A stretch of DNA of 64,000 nt from Natronohydrobacter thiooxidans (GCF_001884735.1 NZ_MJAP01000032.1:1-64000); one strand, 5' to 3'; numbered from the stretch's first letter, positions 17,254 to 25,568 are shown. Notes: a model not told the origin generated them from the sequence alone. Translations and numbers: made by a program.

Positions 17254-19320
17254 GTGAAAATGCTGCGCCTGGTTCTGATCATTTTATCTTTGCTTTGGTT
17301 GGCAGATGCGTCGCGCGGCAGTGCAGAGACCACGCCAGCACGTCTTGCCTTGGTCATCGGCATTGATACTTACGAAAACATCGCCCCCTTGCAGAAAGCG
17401 CGCAACGATGCCGAAGCGGTCGCGCGGGCGTTGGCGCGGTCCGGCTTCGAGGTGGTGACGTTGCTTGATGTCAACCGGCGCGAGTTGAACATGCAGCTTG
17501 CCCTCTTTGTCGACCGCCTGAACAAAGGAGATGAAGCCGTCTTCTATTTCGCCGGACACGGGATAGAGATAGAGGGGCGCAACCATCTGCTGCCGGCGGA
17601 TATTCCGGCAGTAGAGCCCGCGCAGCAGGCGTTCCTCGCGAGCGAGTCGCTTGCCGTGGACCATGTCCTCGACCTGATCCGGGCGCGCGGAACGCGGGTC
17701 AGCCTGCTGATCCTCGATGCCTGCCGGGACAACCCATTTCCCCGACAGGGCACGCGCAGCGTCGGGGCATTGCGTGGACTTGCGCGACTGGAGCCGCCTG
17801 CGGGTGCATTCATCATGTTTTCTGCCGGGATCGGTCAGGCTGCCCTTGATCGCCTGTCCGATCAGGACGACGACCCGAACTCGGTGTTTACACGCCGCCT
17901 GTTGCCCCTGCTGGACATGCCGGGCCTGCCCATCCATGAAGTCGCGCGCCGTGTGCGCATTGATGTGATGGATTTGGCGCAAACCGTGGGGCATGATCAA
18001 CGTCCGGCTTACTACGACGAAATTACCGGCGATTTTACCTTTCTTGCGGCAGTTGAACGCCCGGAGGTGACGGACCCGTGCGATGTCGCACGCGTTGCTT
18101 GGAACACCATCGCCCGGATCGACACACGAACTGCGGTCGAATCCTTTCTGGAACTGCATGGGGATTGCGCAGAAACCCGTGCCTTGGCCGAGGCGCGTCT
18201 TGCCGCGCTGAGTGGAACGCAGGTTGAGGACGGCGCAATCGCGGCATGGGCCCTGGTGCGCGAGACAAGTGACCCGGATCTGCTGGACCGCTTTTCTGAA
18301 ATGCACCCTGACAGCCAGTTCGCGCCAGAGGCGCGGGCACGCGCCCAGGTAATCCGCACCGCATTGGCCGCTACGCGCGCCCTTGACGGGGCGGCGAACG
18401 TGCCCTCGGGAGAAGAGCTTCGCGCGACAGAGGCCGAAGCCGCCCGCGCTCTACTGTATGCCCCCCCTGACCCACCGGCCATCGGCACTGTATTCAGGGA
18501 TTGCGCCGATTGCCCGGAATTGGTGCAGGTGCTGGGGACCGAAGTGCTCTTCGGTGCACCGGAAAGCTACCGCGTGGCGCAGCGGGACGAGCGCCCTTCT
18601 GTTCGCCTCGCGCTTGAGCGTCCTTTCGCGGTTGCGGCGACCGAGACGACTCAAGCAGAATTCGCGGCGTTTCTTGAGGCCACAGGCTATGACTGGCCCG
18701 ACGCTTGCCTGCAGCATCTGCCCGTCGATGATTTGCCGGTCGTGACCCAACGCGCGCAGGCTGCCCCGACTGGTGGCGACCTGCCCGTTGTCTGCGTGAG
18801 CTGGGAAGATGCGCAGGCCTATATCGCCTGGCTGTCCGAGCGTAGCGGGAAGAGCTATCGTTTGCTGCATGAAGTCGAGTTCGAGTATCTGGCCGAAGCC
18901 TTCTACTTTAATACGCCGCTTGAGCAGGTCATCGCGGGCCGCGATCTGTGCCAATGGGTCAATATCGCGGATCGCGCGTCGAATTTCAGCTGGCGCGATT
19001 TCAGCTGTGCGCAGGAACTCGGTCACGGTATCCTGCCGGTGCGCGGGCTTCAGCCGGACCAGTTCGGGCTGTATCATCTGCTGGGCAATGTCTGGGAGTG
19101 GTCGCAGGATTGCTACGCAGAAACGCCGGAAGATACGGTGCTGGGCCAGCACGACAATGCCGATTGCACGCGCCGCTCATTTCGCGGGGGCTCCTGGACC
19201 GACCCGGTCGGCACTTTGCGCAGCTCCAACCGCAATTGGGACAGCCCTGACTACCGCGCTGACAATCTGGGCTTTCGCGTGGCGCGCACGCTCGACCAAG
19301 CAGAGTTTAGCCGGAGATAA
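17254..19320 (+). CDS. Exported caspase-like peptidase with formylglycine-generating-enzyme-like domain
   Basis: 688 residues from the GTG (an ATG two codons later is possible). A signal peptide is followed by a caspase domain with His102 (FAGHGIE) and Cys157 (ILDACRDNPF), the same subclass as the two caspases of module 1. After a helical linker, residues of about 425-680 form an FGE/sulfatase-modifying-factor fold (CVSWEDAQAY, LLGNVWEWSQD, RSFRGGSW, NLGFRVART). The two redox cysteines of true FGE near the C-terminus are not present (GTLRSSNRNW instead), so sulfatase activation is unlikely; such domains often serve in binding. It is followed after 5 bases by a solute-binding protein gene. Confidence 0.87.
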   Translation: MKMLRLVLIILSLLWLADASRGSAETTPARLALVIGIDTYENIAPLQKARNDAEAVARALARSGFEVVTLLDVNRRELNMQLALFVDRLNKGDEAVFYFAGHGIEIEGRNHLLPADIPAVEPAQQAFLASESLAVDHVLDLIRARGTRVSLLILDACRDNPFPRQGTRSVGALRGLARLEPPAGAFIMFSAGIGQAALDRLSDQDDDPNSVFTRRLLPLLDMPGLPIHEVARRVRIDVMDLAQTVGHDQRPAYYDEITGDFTFLAAVERPEVTDPCDVARVAWNTIARIDTRTAVESFLELHGDCAETRALAEARLAALSGTQVEDGAIAAWALVRETSDPDLLDRFSEMHPDSQFAPEARARAQVIRTALAATRALDGAANVPSGEELRATEAEAARALLYAPPDPPAIGTVFRDCADCPELVQVLGTEVLFGAPESYRVAQRDERPSVRLALERPFAVAATETTQAEFAAFLEATGYDWPDACLQHLPVDDLPVVTQRAQAAPTGGDLPVVCVSWEDAQAYIAWLSERSGKSYRLLHEVEFEYLAEAFYFNTPLEQVIAGRDLCQWVNIADRASNFSWRDFSCAQELGHGILPVRGLQPDQFGLYHLLGNVWEWSQDCYAETPEDTVLGQHDNADCTRRSFRGGSWTDPVGTLRSSNRNWDSPDYRADNLGFRVARTLDQAEFSRR

Positions 19321-19325
19321 GACCA

Positions 19326-20594
19326 ATGTCCCTGATCCGCTCCTTGCTACTTGTCGTCGCGCTCTTGGGGGCGATGACATCGCCCGCGCGTGCTGTCGAA
19401 CTGGTCGTGACATGCGGCACCATCGGATCGCCGGGCAATTTCTGCGAAAGTTCGGTGCGCCGCTGGGAACATGCGACGGGCCACAGGGTGCGCTTCGTGC
19501 CATTGCCGCAACAAACCACCGAACAACTGGATTTCCTGCGCCTGTCGCTTGCCCAGCCGGAGACCTCAAGCGATCTGGATGTGGTGCTGCTGGATGCGAT
19601 CTGGATCAATTTCGTGCAGCAATATCTGCTTGATCTGGGCGCATTCACAGACGGGGCGGAACAGGCGCATTTTCAGGCGCTGATCGACACGGCCCGGTTC
19701 GAGGGCGGTTTGAAGGCACTGCCGCTCTGGTCAGATGTCGGGCTTCTGTTCTATCGGCGCGATCTTCTGGAGAAGCACGGTGCGCCCGTGCCCCGGACAT
19801 GGGAAGAGCTTGAAACCATCGCCGCAGAGGTTCAGGCGGCCGAACGGAACGGACAGAGCGATTTCTGGGGGCTGGTGTTCGAGGCAAGTGCAGGAGAGGG
19901 CCTGACCTGTAATCTGGTAGAGTGGATGAGCAGCCTTGGCGGCGGTCCGATGGTCGATGACGATGGCGCGGTTATCCTCGACACGCCGGATTTGCGCGCA
20001 ACATTGCGGCGCGTCAAATCCTGGATCGGAACCATCGCGCCTCCAGAGGTGACAGAATTGAACAACGAGACCGCGCGCCGCTTCTTTCAGGAGGGGCGCG
20101 CACTTTTCATGCGCAATTGGCCCTATGCGTGGTCCCTGTCTCAGACCGAGGACAGCCCGCTTCGCGGCAAGGTGGGCGTGACATCTGTGCCCGGCGGTGC
20201 CATGGGGCCGGGGCGCGGCGTCCATGGCGGCTGGTATATGGGCGTGAACGCTCAAAGCCACAACCCGGAGATTGCCGCAGATCTGGTGCTTCATCTAACC
20301 AGTCAGGCGGAACAACTGCATCGCGCGCTGTTCCAGAGCCAGAACCCGACCCGACCGGCGCTATATGTCGATCCGGATGTCCGCGCGATCTCGGATTTCT
20401 TCGAAATTGTTTATGACGGGTTGCAAGGTGCGATCAACCGTCCCAACGCGCAACTGCGGCAAAGCTATATTCATGTCTCCACAGTCTTTGCAGACCGGGT
20501 GAATGGATATCTCGCGGGGACGGAACCCGACCCGAGTGTCATGCTGAACTCGCTCGACGTTCATCTTGCGCGCATGCGTCGACGAGGGTGGTAG
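19326..20594 (+). CDS. ABC-type extracellular solute-binding protein (family 1), orphan
   Basis: A 422-residue protein with a signal peptide (to about residue 23, ARA). The two-lobed fold of family 1 sugar-binding proteins is recognisable by PLWSDVGLLFYR, PRTWEEL, the FFQEGRALFMRNW region and GGWYMGV. The usual partners are MalF/MalG-type permeases and an ATPase, but none is in the window. It starts 5 bases after the caspase-FGE gene behind GGAGATAAG, so it is cotranscribed with it. It may act as a ligand sensor rather than in transport (inference). Confidence 0.85.
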   Translation: MSLIRSLLLVVALLGAMTSPARAVELVVTCGTIGSPGNFCESSVRRWEHATGHRVRFVPLPQQTTEQLDFLRLSLAQPETSSDLDVVLLDAIWINFVQQYLLDLGAFTDGAEQAHFQALIDTARFEGGLKALPLWSDVGLLFYRRDLLEKHGAPVPRTWEELETIAAEVQAAERNGQSDFWGLVFEASAGEGLTCNLVEWMSSLGGGPMVDDDGAVILDTPDLRATLRRVKSWIGTIAPPEVTELNNETARRFFQEGRALFMRNWPYAWSLSQTEDSPLRGKVGVTSVPGGAMGPGRGVHGGWYMGVNAQSHNPEIAADLVLHLTSQAEQLHRALFQSQNPTRPALYVDPDVRAISDFFEIVYDGLQGAINRPNAQLRQSYIHVSTVFADRVNGYLAGTEPDPSVMLNSLDVHLARMRRRGW

Positions 20595-21500
20595 GCAGGG
20601 AACCCGCAGAACTTGCGTCAGGTAAAAAACAGTCCGCGCAGGAGCGGCAAAACCAAAGCCGACGCTGCGCCAACAAGCGCACCTATGACAAAACGCCGCG
20701 ATCTACTTGAAATACCCGGCGATATTCCGGCAAGCGCGCAGCACACGGCAGCGTAATATGTCATCGCGAGTGGGTCCATTCAAAAATGCTGCTGTAAAAC
20801 GGAGAGTCTGTCAACTCGGGAATGGGCAAAGCCCGCTTGCTGCCCCAGATATATAGCGGCTGTTCTGATCAGGGGTATTGAGTAGGACGCTTTCTGATCT
20901 GGCCTGTGTCGATCTGGAACAGAGAGCCCTGCGAGCCATCGTTCCCCCCATTGCGGCTGGGGCGGCTGAAACCCGTGCCGCAAGGGCGGACGATGATCAA
21001 TAAATGTTCGGAGAGAACAGGCATGCTATCCATCCAGTATTAACCATTATCCTTCATCAGATAAATCTTCACGACCCAAATGGGCCGTCTGCGCACTCCA
21101 ACCTTCGAGCTTGGTTTTTCATCTGCGGCAAGCCTGAGTTTATTAGGGTTCCTTACGCGACAGACCCGGATCGCGCATAGCGCCTTGACGCGTCTGAACC
21201 CCATCCTGTGCGGGTTCGTGGCTTTGGCGCTTGGCGTCCGCGCGCTCGGGCTGTTGTGAGGGAAGGCGCGATGCTTGACCTCATCCTTGGCCTTGCCGTC
21301 GCCGCAGGCACAGGGCCGGACCGGTCGCAGAGCAGGATGGGGTAAGGTTCCTGCCGAGGACAACCAGGATTTGGGGGTCTTCATCTGCCAGCTCTGCGCC
21401 ATGATCGGCGACGACGCCAGCAACCCGAGATACATCTTCACTGAACCGGCGTGGTCTATCACTTTGCAAGCCGCTGGCGGCACCAGGCGAGTGTGCCCTT
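20595..21500. other. Gene-poor stretch, probably decayed
   Basis: About 900 bases hold no gene that I can support apart from a small minus-strand candidate at 20618-20779. Several short open stretches exist on both strands (for example 21080-21259 plus and 21281-21469 minus), but none has a recognisable domain or a clear ribosome site. Local codon-like periodicity suggests remnants of former genes. Confidence 0.5.
20618..20779 (-). CDS. Possible small membrane protein
   Basis: 53 residues with two hydrophobic stretches (YYAAVCCALAGI and VIGALVGAASALVLPLL) split by a basic loop (SSRSRRF). A second ATG at codon 6 overlaps a stop of an upstream open stretch. No strong ribosome site is seen, and I do not recognise a family. 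It could be a real small two-helix protein or chance. Confidence 0.35.
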   Translation of the reverse strand: MDPLAMTYYAAVCCALAGISPGISSRSRRFVIGALVGAASALVLPLLRGLFFT

Positions 21501-21671
21501 TCAGCAATCCGTCTCTGGATACGCCCCGAGCAGCCGTGGGCCGTCGCTGCCGCCGGGGTTCATGCTGTTGCGGGTGCTCAGCAGCAGCGCCGCCGCCAGT
21601 GCCGCGCTTGGGCTGATTCCCATCGCGAAGACGCGATAGCCGTTGGTCTCGCCCGCCATGATCTCATCCAC
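21501..21671 (-). CDS. Possible small ORF overlapping the end of the DMT transporter gene
   Basis: 56 codons from a GTG at 21671 (or 52 from an ATG at 21659). Nearly every codon ends in G or C, which suggests real coding. The GTG lies inside the last codons of the transporter gene in another frame, which would allow coupled translation. The peptide has a hydrophobic patch (SAALAAALLLS). Family unknown; it may also be the 3' remnant of a deleted gene. Confidence 0.35.
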   Translation of the reverse strand: MDEIMAGETNGYRVFAMGISPSAALAAALLLSTRNSMNPGGSDGPRLLGAYPETDC

Positions 21672-22581
21672 GGGCGATCTGGTGTTCTCGCCAGATGATG
21701 AACAATCCGGATGCCGCAATGATCACGATCCCGGTCCAGCTTATCAGGTTGGGCCAGTCCCGGAAGAACAGCCAGCCAAGTGCTGCTGCGCTGACGATCT
21801 CCAGGTAGTGGAGCGGAGCGATGGTCGCCGAGGGCGCAAAGCGTAGCGCATAGGAGATGAAGATATGCGAGACAGTAGCCGCCAGCGCCACGAAGAACAA
21901 CTGCAGCCAGACAACCGGCTCGGGCCATGACAAGGCCAGCAGGGGCAACTCACGCAACTGACCGATACCCAGCGCAGGGAGCATCAGCAGCACGGCGATC
22001 CATGCGGTGTGAAAATTCAGCGCCACAGGCGGCAGGTCGCGCGACAGACGTCGCGTGACCAGTATGTAGAAGGCAAAGGCCACCGCCGTCACAAGTGGCC
22101 AGAGGGCAACCAGGCCGAAGATCGCGAAATTCGGCTGGATGACCAGAAGCGCGCCAGCAAAGCCGATCAGACTGGCGATGATCCGACGTGGCCCAACCTG
22201 CTCGCCAAAGAGCAGGAACCCCAACGCGAGAAGTATGAAGGGTTCGACGAACACAATCGCCAGGGCATCGGCAATCGGCATCGACTGAACCGCTGCGACG
22301 AAGCTGTAGGTCGAGACGAGGCCGAAAAGAGCGCGCAGCAGCAGAAGCCGGAAAACGCCACGCGAGAAATTCCAGATACTGCCTGCAAGTGACATCAAGG
22401 GCAGCATCAGCAGCACCTGAAAGCCATAACGTGCCAATGTGACCTGCGTCACGGTCACCTGTTGCGAGGCCATTTTGGCAGCGACATCGATCAATGGTGC
22501 GGAAAGACAGAAAAGCACCATGAAGACCACCCCAAGGGGCACGCGATCAATCTGGACATCTCCAAAGGCTGGCGCCGCCAT
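21664..22581 (-). CDS. DMT-superfamily (EamA) transporter
   Basis: A 305-residue inner-membrane protein with about ten hydrophobic helices in two EamA repeats. Typical features are the early RYGFQVLLMLP, the FLLFGEQVGPRR loop of the first repeat and the matching WLFFRDWPN in the second. Members export metabolites or amino acids; the substrate cannot be told. It is an intact gene between decayed mobile sequences. Confidence 0.85.
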   Translation of the reverse strand: MAAPAFGDVQIDRVPLGVVFMVLFCLSAPLIDVAAKMASQQVTVTQVTLARYGFQVLLMLPLMSLAGSIWNFSRGVFRLLLLRALFGLVSTYSFVAAVQSMPIADALAIVFVEPFILLALGFLLFGEQVGPRRIIASLIGFAGALLVIQPNFAIFGLVALWPLVTAVAFAFYILVTRRLSRDLPPVALNFHTAWIAVLLMLPALGIGQLRELPLLALSWPEPVVWLQLFFVALAATVSHIFISYALRFAPSATIAPLHYLEIVSAAALGWLFFRDWPNLISWTGIVIIAASGLFIIWREHQIARG

Positions 22582-22594
22582 ATCCGCGTTCTCA

Positions 22595-22930
22595 TCAGGG
22601 CACGTATTGATCTGGAGACCATCGGTCGAACGCGTCAGCGATACAAGCCAAGATTCGAAGGCAACACGCGGAATTTGACAGTGAGCTGCGATTGATTGGC
22701 TGATCCATCAGCCCTGCGCGGCGCTCGAAGGAGATGCCATATTGGCCGCGCCGCAGCGCGGCGATCTCCAGCTTCAGTGTCCGGATCATCGCTTCTGTGC
22801 GAGGCATGCCAGCGCGCGCGCCTGCGCCGCGACGCGTTCGCCGACCTGCGCAGGGGGTGCTTGCACCGCCGATTAAGCGCGTGGTCTGGCGATTTTGGTG
22901 GCGGTAACTGTCCTGGCAAAGGGCCTCCAA
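22595..22930 (-). pseudogene. tnpC: IS66-family transposase (TnpC) N-terminal remnant
   Basis: The stretch TEAMIRTLKLEIAALRR followed by GQYGISFERRAGLMDQ matches the coiled-coil to zinc-finger entry of IS66 TnpC proteins (pattern LKxxIAxLRRxxYGxSSERxxxLxxQ). Homology stops right after LMDQ. The catalytic DDE part is missing, so this is a truncated fragment. It sits downstream of a broken tnpA in the expected order and strand. Confidence 0.65.
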
Positions 22931-22972
22931 AAATGCGTGATCTGGCCAGAAAAACAGACGTTGTAGTGGAAA

Positions 22973-23357
22973 TTATGAAACCTTTACAAATCTTTGCCTC
23001 CAGGGCGAGTTGCTCCAGTCAGGCGTCGGGCAAGTGCGAAGTTTCCTTATCCTTCGCGAAGACAGCCAAGCTGCGCCGCCGATATCGAAATGGCCGTCCG
23101 ATCTTGCCTCACGATCACCTGCTTGAACAGCGACGGTGCAGCACCGCCTACAAATTAGCCGTGGCGATAGCGTCGCCGCCAGCGCAGCAGCAGCGTTCGA
23201 CCAATATCTGGCAATGCGTCGTCTCAGAGATGTTCCCACCTGGGTCGAAACTTTCTTCAACAATGCGAAGCTTCTGTGCATCCGTCCGGAGCCGATGACG
23301 GTCGGTATCATTAGCAGTGAGGATGTCGACTTCGGGTCGGACAAAACTCACGTCCAA
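22973..23357 (-). pseudogene. tnpA: IS66-family tnpA remnant with frameshift
   Basis: The first part (EVDILTANDTDRHR, KLRIVEESFDPGG) matches the start of IS66 TnpA helix-turn-helix proteins. The frame then shifts: the next helix (DIGRTLLLRWRR) and the tail (TAISISAAQL) continue in another frame and are broken by stops. The tnpB gene that should follow is missing. The element is dead. Confidence 0.6.
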
Positions 23358-23518
23358 TCGGAAATCCTCAGCGTAGAAAACGCCGCCCTCGGCGCAGGCT
23401 TCCGTGGGGAGCGGTCCACAGGCGGAAGCACGCTGTGCAGCTTTTGCCTCGTTCTGCTCATGACCATGCTGGTTGATATCCCTGTCAGGGCGCCGAAAGC
23501 CAGAATGCAGACAGCCAT
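23348..23518 (-). CDS. Small single-helix membrane protein
   Basis: 56 residues: one hydrophobic segment (VCILAFGALTGIS) and a basic, proline-rich tail. The ATG follows the preceding gene's stop by one base, with GGGGCGG as ribosome site, so the two are cotranslated. Its 3' end runs into the tnpA remnant, so the natural C-terminus may have been altered by that insertion. No family recognised. Confidence 0.45.
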   Translation of the reverse strand: MAVCILAFGALTGISTSMVMSRTRQKLHSVLPPVDRSPRKPAPRAAFSTLRISDWT

Positions 23519-23519
23519 A

Positions 23520-23984
23520 TCACCGCCCCTGATCTTCGGTCGCCAGCGCCGCAAGGCCGCCGGAAACCGCGCCGAGCGCCATGCTGGCCATCGCCAGAAC
23601 CACCGAGCGGCTGGACAGAACCTGCTCCCATCCCGGCGACAGGCGGCGGGGCAAAAGACCGTAGTCCAGCAAGGATGCGATCGCGCCCAGCACGGCGCCG
23701 TCCCTGACAATGTCGGTGGCGCTGGGGCTTCTGTGCTGAAGGTAGGCACCAAACAAGCCGCCCCACATAAGCCCCGCCCCAATATTCGTGGCGCCACCCA
23801 TCCCCGTGTGCCGAAAATCGGCCTGCGAGTGCTGGCCTGCCTCGTCGCCCCAAAGCCAGTGGCTGGACGCATTGACCGGACCGAGGACCGGTTTCCCTTC
23901 GGCTTTCGCAAGTGCCATGATCGCGCCGACAGACCCGAGGGCCGCGCCCGCACCGCAGAACAAAATGTACCGGAATTGTCGCAT
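23520..23984 (-). CDS. Hypothetical integral membrane protein
   Basis: 154 residues from the ATG at 23984, behind a perfect AGGAGG site. It has three to four hydrophobic or glycine-rich helices (ILFCGAGAALGSVGAIMAL, NIGAGLMWGGLFGAYL, VVLAMASMALGAVSGG) separated by loops with HSQADFRHTG. I cannot assign a function. The clean ribosome site and codon use argue that it is a real gene within the scrap region. Confidence 0.65.
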   Translation of the reverse strand: MRQFRYILFCGAGAALGSVGAIMALAKAEGKPVLGPVNASSHWLWGDEAGQHSQADFRHTGMGGATNIGAGLMWGGLFGAYLQHRSPSATDIVRDGAVLGAIASLLDYGLLPRRLSPGWEQVLSSRSVVLAMASMALGAVSGGLAALATEDQGR

Positions 23985-23986
23985 GT

Positions 23987-24790
23987 TCAGCCTCCTTGGC
24001 TGTTCCAACAATAACGCGCCGCAATTGTTCCACGGGGCTGGGAGACACGCGGCCTGGGCGACCCGGATCCGGAGTTGTGGACGATCTGCCAGTTGGCATG
24101 GGTGCCGCGCTGGAAGCCGATGCCGATGGCGTTGACGACCGCGCTCAGGAGCAGCGTCGTGGCCAGCGCGGCGGTGGAACCCATCAGCCCGAAGAAGCCC
24201 ATGCCGGTGGGTTGCAGCGTCGTCAGCGACAGCCGGTTCACATAGGTGAAGCCGCCCAAACCCTCGGCATTGCCGCGCCAGCAGACCCAGCCAGCCGAGC
24301 GTTCCTCGGCCGCCGCGTCCGCGGTGGCAGCACTTGTCATCCGCCAGCGGCGCATGGAGGTGGAGAGATTGGTCGTGGCGAGGCCGGGCGTCGAGGCGGT
24401 GCCGACGCCCGTCCGCGGCATCCCGATCGCGTTGATCGTGGTGCCGGAAGACGGGGCCCAGTACGCGATCCGGTTCACCCCGAAATGCGGCTGGAGCGGA
24501 AAGAGCCGCCCTGAGGGGCGCATGACCTCGAGCCAGGCGGAGCCCGCCCGGTCACGGGCGTAGAGATGGATGCGGCCTGCGGGCGGCGGATCGGGCAGTT
24601 CGACCCGGCCGCTGGCGCGGTCGATGCGGATGGCGTCGTAGTAGGCCGATCCGTCCGGGCTGACCTTGAAGCTGAAATCGTCGTTGCCGAGCAGACCGAT
24701 CAGCGCGCGGGCGGAGAAGCCGGTCTTGAAGGCGAAGGCGGCATCGTCGCCCGGCACGTTCTTGTTGAGGGTCGCCTCGATCCCGTTTCC
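23987..24790 (-). pseudogene. Truncated phage tail-fibre (DUF2793-type) gene
   Basis: The frame reads EATLNKNVPGDDAAFAFKTG, then a segment with GNDDFSFKVSPDGS and RIDRASGRVELP, and later GFQRGTHANWQIVHN. These are features of the C-terminal half of DUF2793 tail proteins in Rhodobacteraceae prophages and gene-transfer-agent-like loci. The conserved N-terminal DUF2793 domain is missing, with an in-frame stop just before GNGIEA. The usual C-terminal extension after NWQIVHN is also cut. No other structural phage gene is intact, so this is a prophage scar. Confidence 0.55.
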
Positions 24791-24798
24791 TTATCGGC

Positions 24799-25134
24799 AT
24801 GGTCACCGTGCCGCAAGCCCGGACGCTGTTCTACACGGTCCACCGCTGGCGCCACGGTTCCTTCAGTTCGCTCGCGGCTGCCGAGAGATTGACGAACGCG
24901 AACCTGTCCCGCAATGCAGACGTGGTGAATGCAGTCGCGACTGGACGCGAGCAGGACGCTTTCATTACAAGCACTTTCTCAAGCATCACTGGCCAGGAGG
25001 CATATCGGTTGACCCGAAGAGCTTCTTCACCGATTCGGCTGCGGACAACCTACGGTGTGGGAACCTATATTCGCCATGCGCCGGACATGCCGAACGGCTT
25101 TATAATCATAACATCCTATCCAAGGGACGAATAA
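24799..25134 (+). CDS. RNase A-like polymorphic toxin domain, N-terminally truncated
   Basis: 111 residues. From GSFSSLAAAERLTNANL to the end the sequence follows the bacterial RNase A-like fold of CdiA-type C-terminal toxins (CdiA-CT; RNAse_A_bac family). It ends with PNGFIIITSYP, where Thr and Tyr match active-site positions of the family. The N-terminal strand that normally carries the catalytic His (HTxxxHVG pattern) is absent and replaced by unrelated sequence. No delivery domain is attached. It is therefore an orphan and probably inactive toxin tip. Its codons are much less G/C-ending than the neighbours, as is common for such modules. The immunity gene starts one base after its stop. 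Confidence 0.6.
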   Translation: MVTVPQARTLFYTVHRWRHGSFSSLAAAERLTNANLSRNADVVNAVATGREQDAFITSTFSSITGQEAYRLTRRASSPIRLRTTYGVGTYIRHAPDMPNGFIIITSYPRDE

Positions 25135-25135
25135 C

Positions 25136-25441
25136 ATGAAACCGCCGCAAGCTTTCGGTGACTTTACGCTGCAGTTCCACCAGGATCTTGACTTAGTCTA
25201 TCCGGATTGGGGGTCTGACTCCCCCACAGCGCGCCATGACATTTACGAGAGTTTCCGGCGGAGATATGGCGACGAGGCGGTGCCTGAATTGAATGCTTTT
25301 TTCGACAGGCTGCCGTCCGACGAGCATGCCGACCTTGAGGATTTGTGGTTCAAAGAGTCCAAAGCTGACTGGGTCATATCCAGCGAAGGTGTTCGGCGGC
25401 TTTTCGAGGATTTTCAGGCATGGGTGTCTTCCCTGAGATAG
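25136..25441 (+). CDS. CdiI-type immunity protein for an RNase A-like toxin
   Basis: 101 residues, acidic (about 20 Asp/Glu), with the pattern of contact-dependent growth-inhibition immunity proteins: an FxxxFHQDxxLxYPDWG start, a helical middle with RYGDEAVPELNAFFDRL, and a closing amphipathic helix. It begins one base after the toxin fragment, behind AAGGGA. Such proteins bind and block the cognate nuclease in the cytosol. It looks intact although its toxin is truncated, so it may protect against toxin from kin or simply be a leftover. Confidence 0.65.
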   Translation: MKPPQAFGDFTLQFHQDLDLVYPDWGSDSPTARHDIYESFRRRYGDEAVPELNAFFDRLPSDEHADLEDLWFKESKADWVISSEGVRRLFEDFQAWVSSLR

Positions 25442-25454
25442 CCGCTTCGGCTAA

Positions 25455-25568
25455 TCACGACCTCCGCCCCTCCACCCAGTTCGCCACGATCAGCCCCGGC
25501 ACCGCGTCCTGCGCCCGCTCCGCATCCCGCGCGAGAGCCAGCCGCTTCGGCAGCTTGATCTGCGGGAC
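25455..25568 (-). pseudogene. 3' fragment of an unidentified gene
   Basis: An open stretch of 37 codons, almost all ending in G or C, encodes KLPKRLALARDAERAQDAV followed by PGLIVANWVEGRRS and a stop. It has no start and is cut at its 5' side. The strand equals that of the phage tail remnant, so it may be another prophage piece. Confidence 0.3.

Noticed and set aside
17254..19320. Functional sulfatase-activating (FGE) enzyme
   Set aside because: The domain lacks the required cysteine pair and no sulfatase gene is nearby.
20780..20983. Possible transposase N-terminus
   Set aside because: A GNDGSQGSLF-like stretch in one frame loosely resembles the start of some transposases, but it stops soon and nothing follows.
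21080..21259. 59-codon plus-strand ORF with hydrophobic tail
   Set aside because: No ribosome site, no family, and the opposite strand is equally open.
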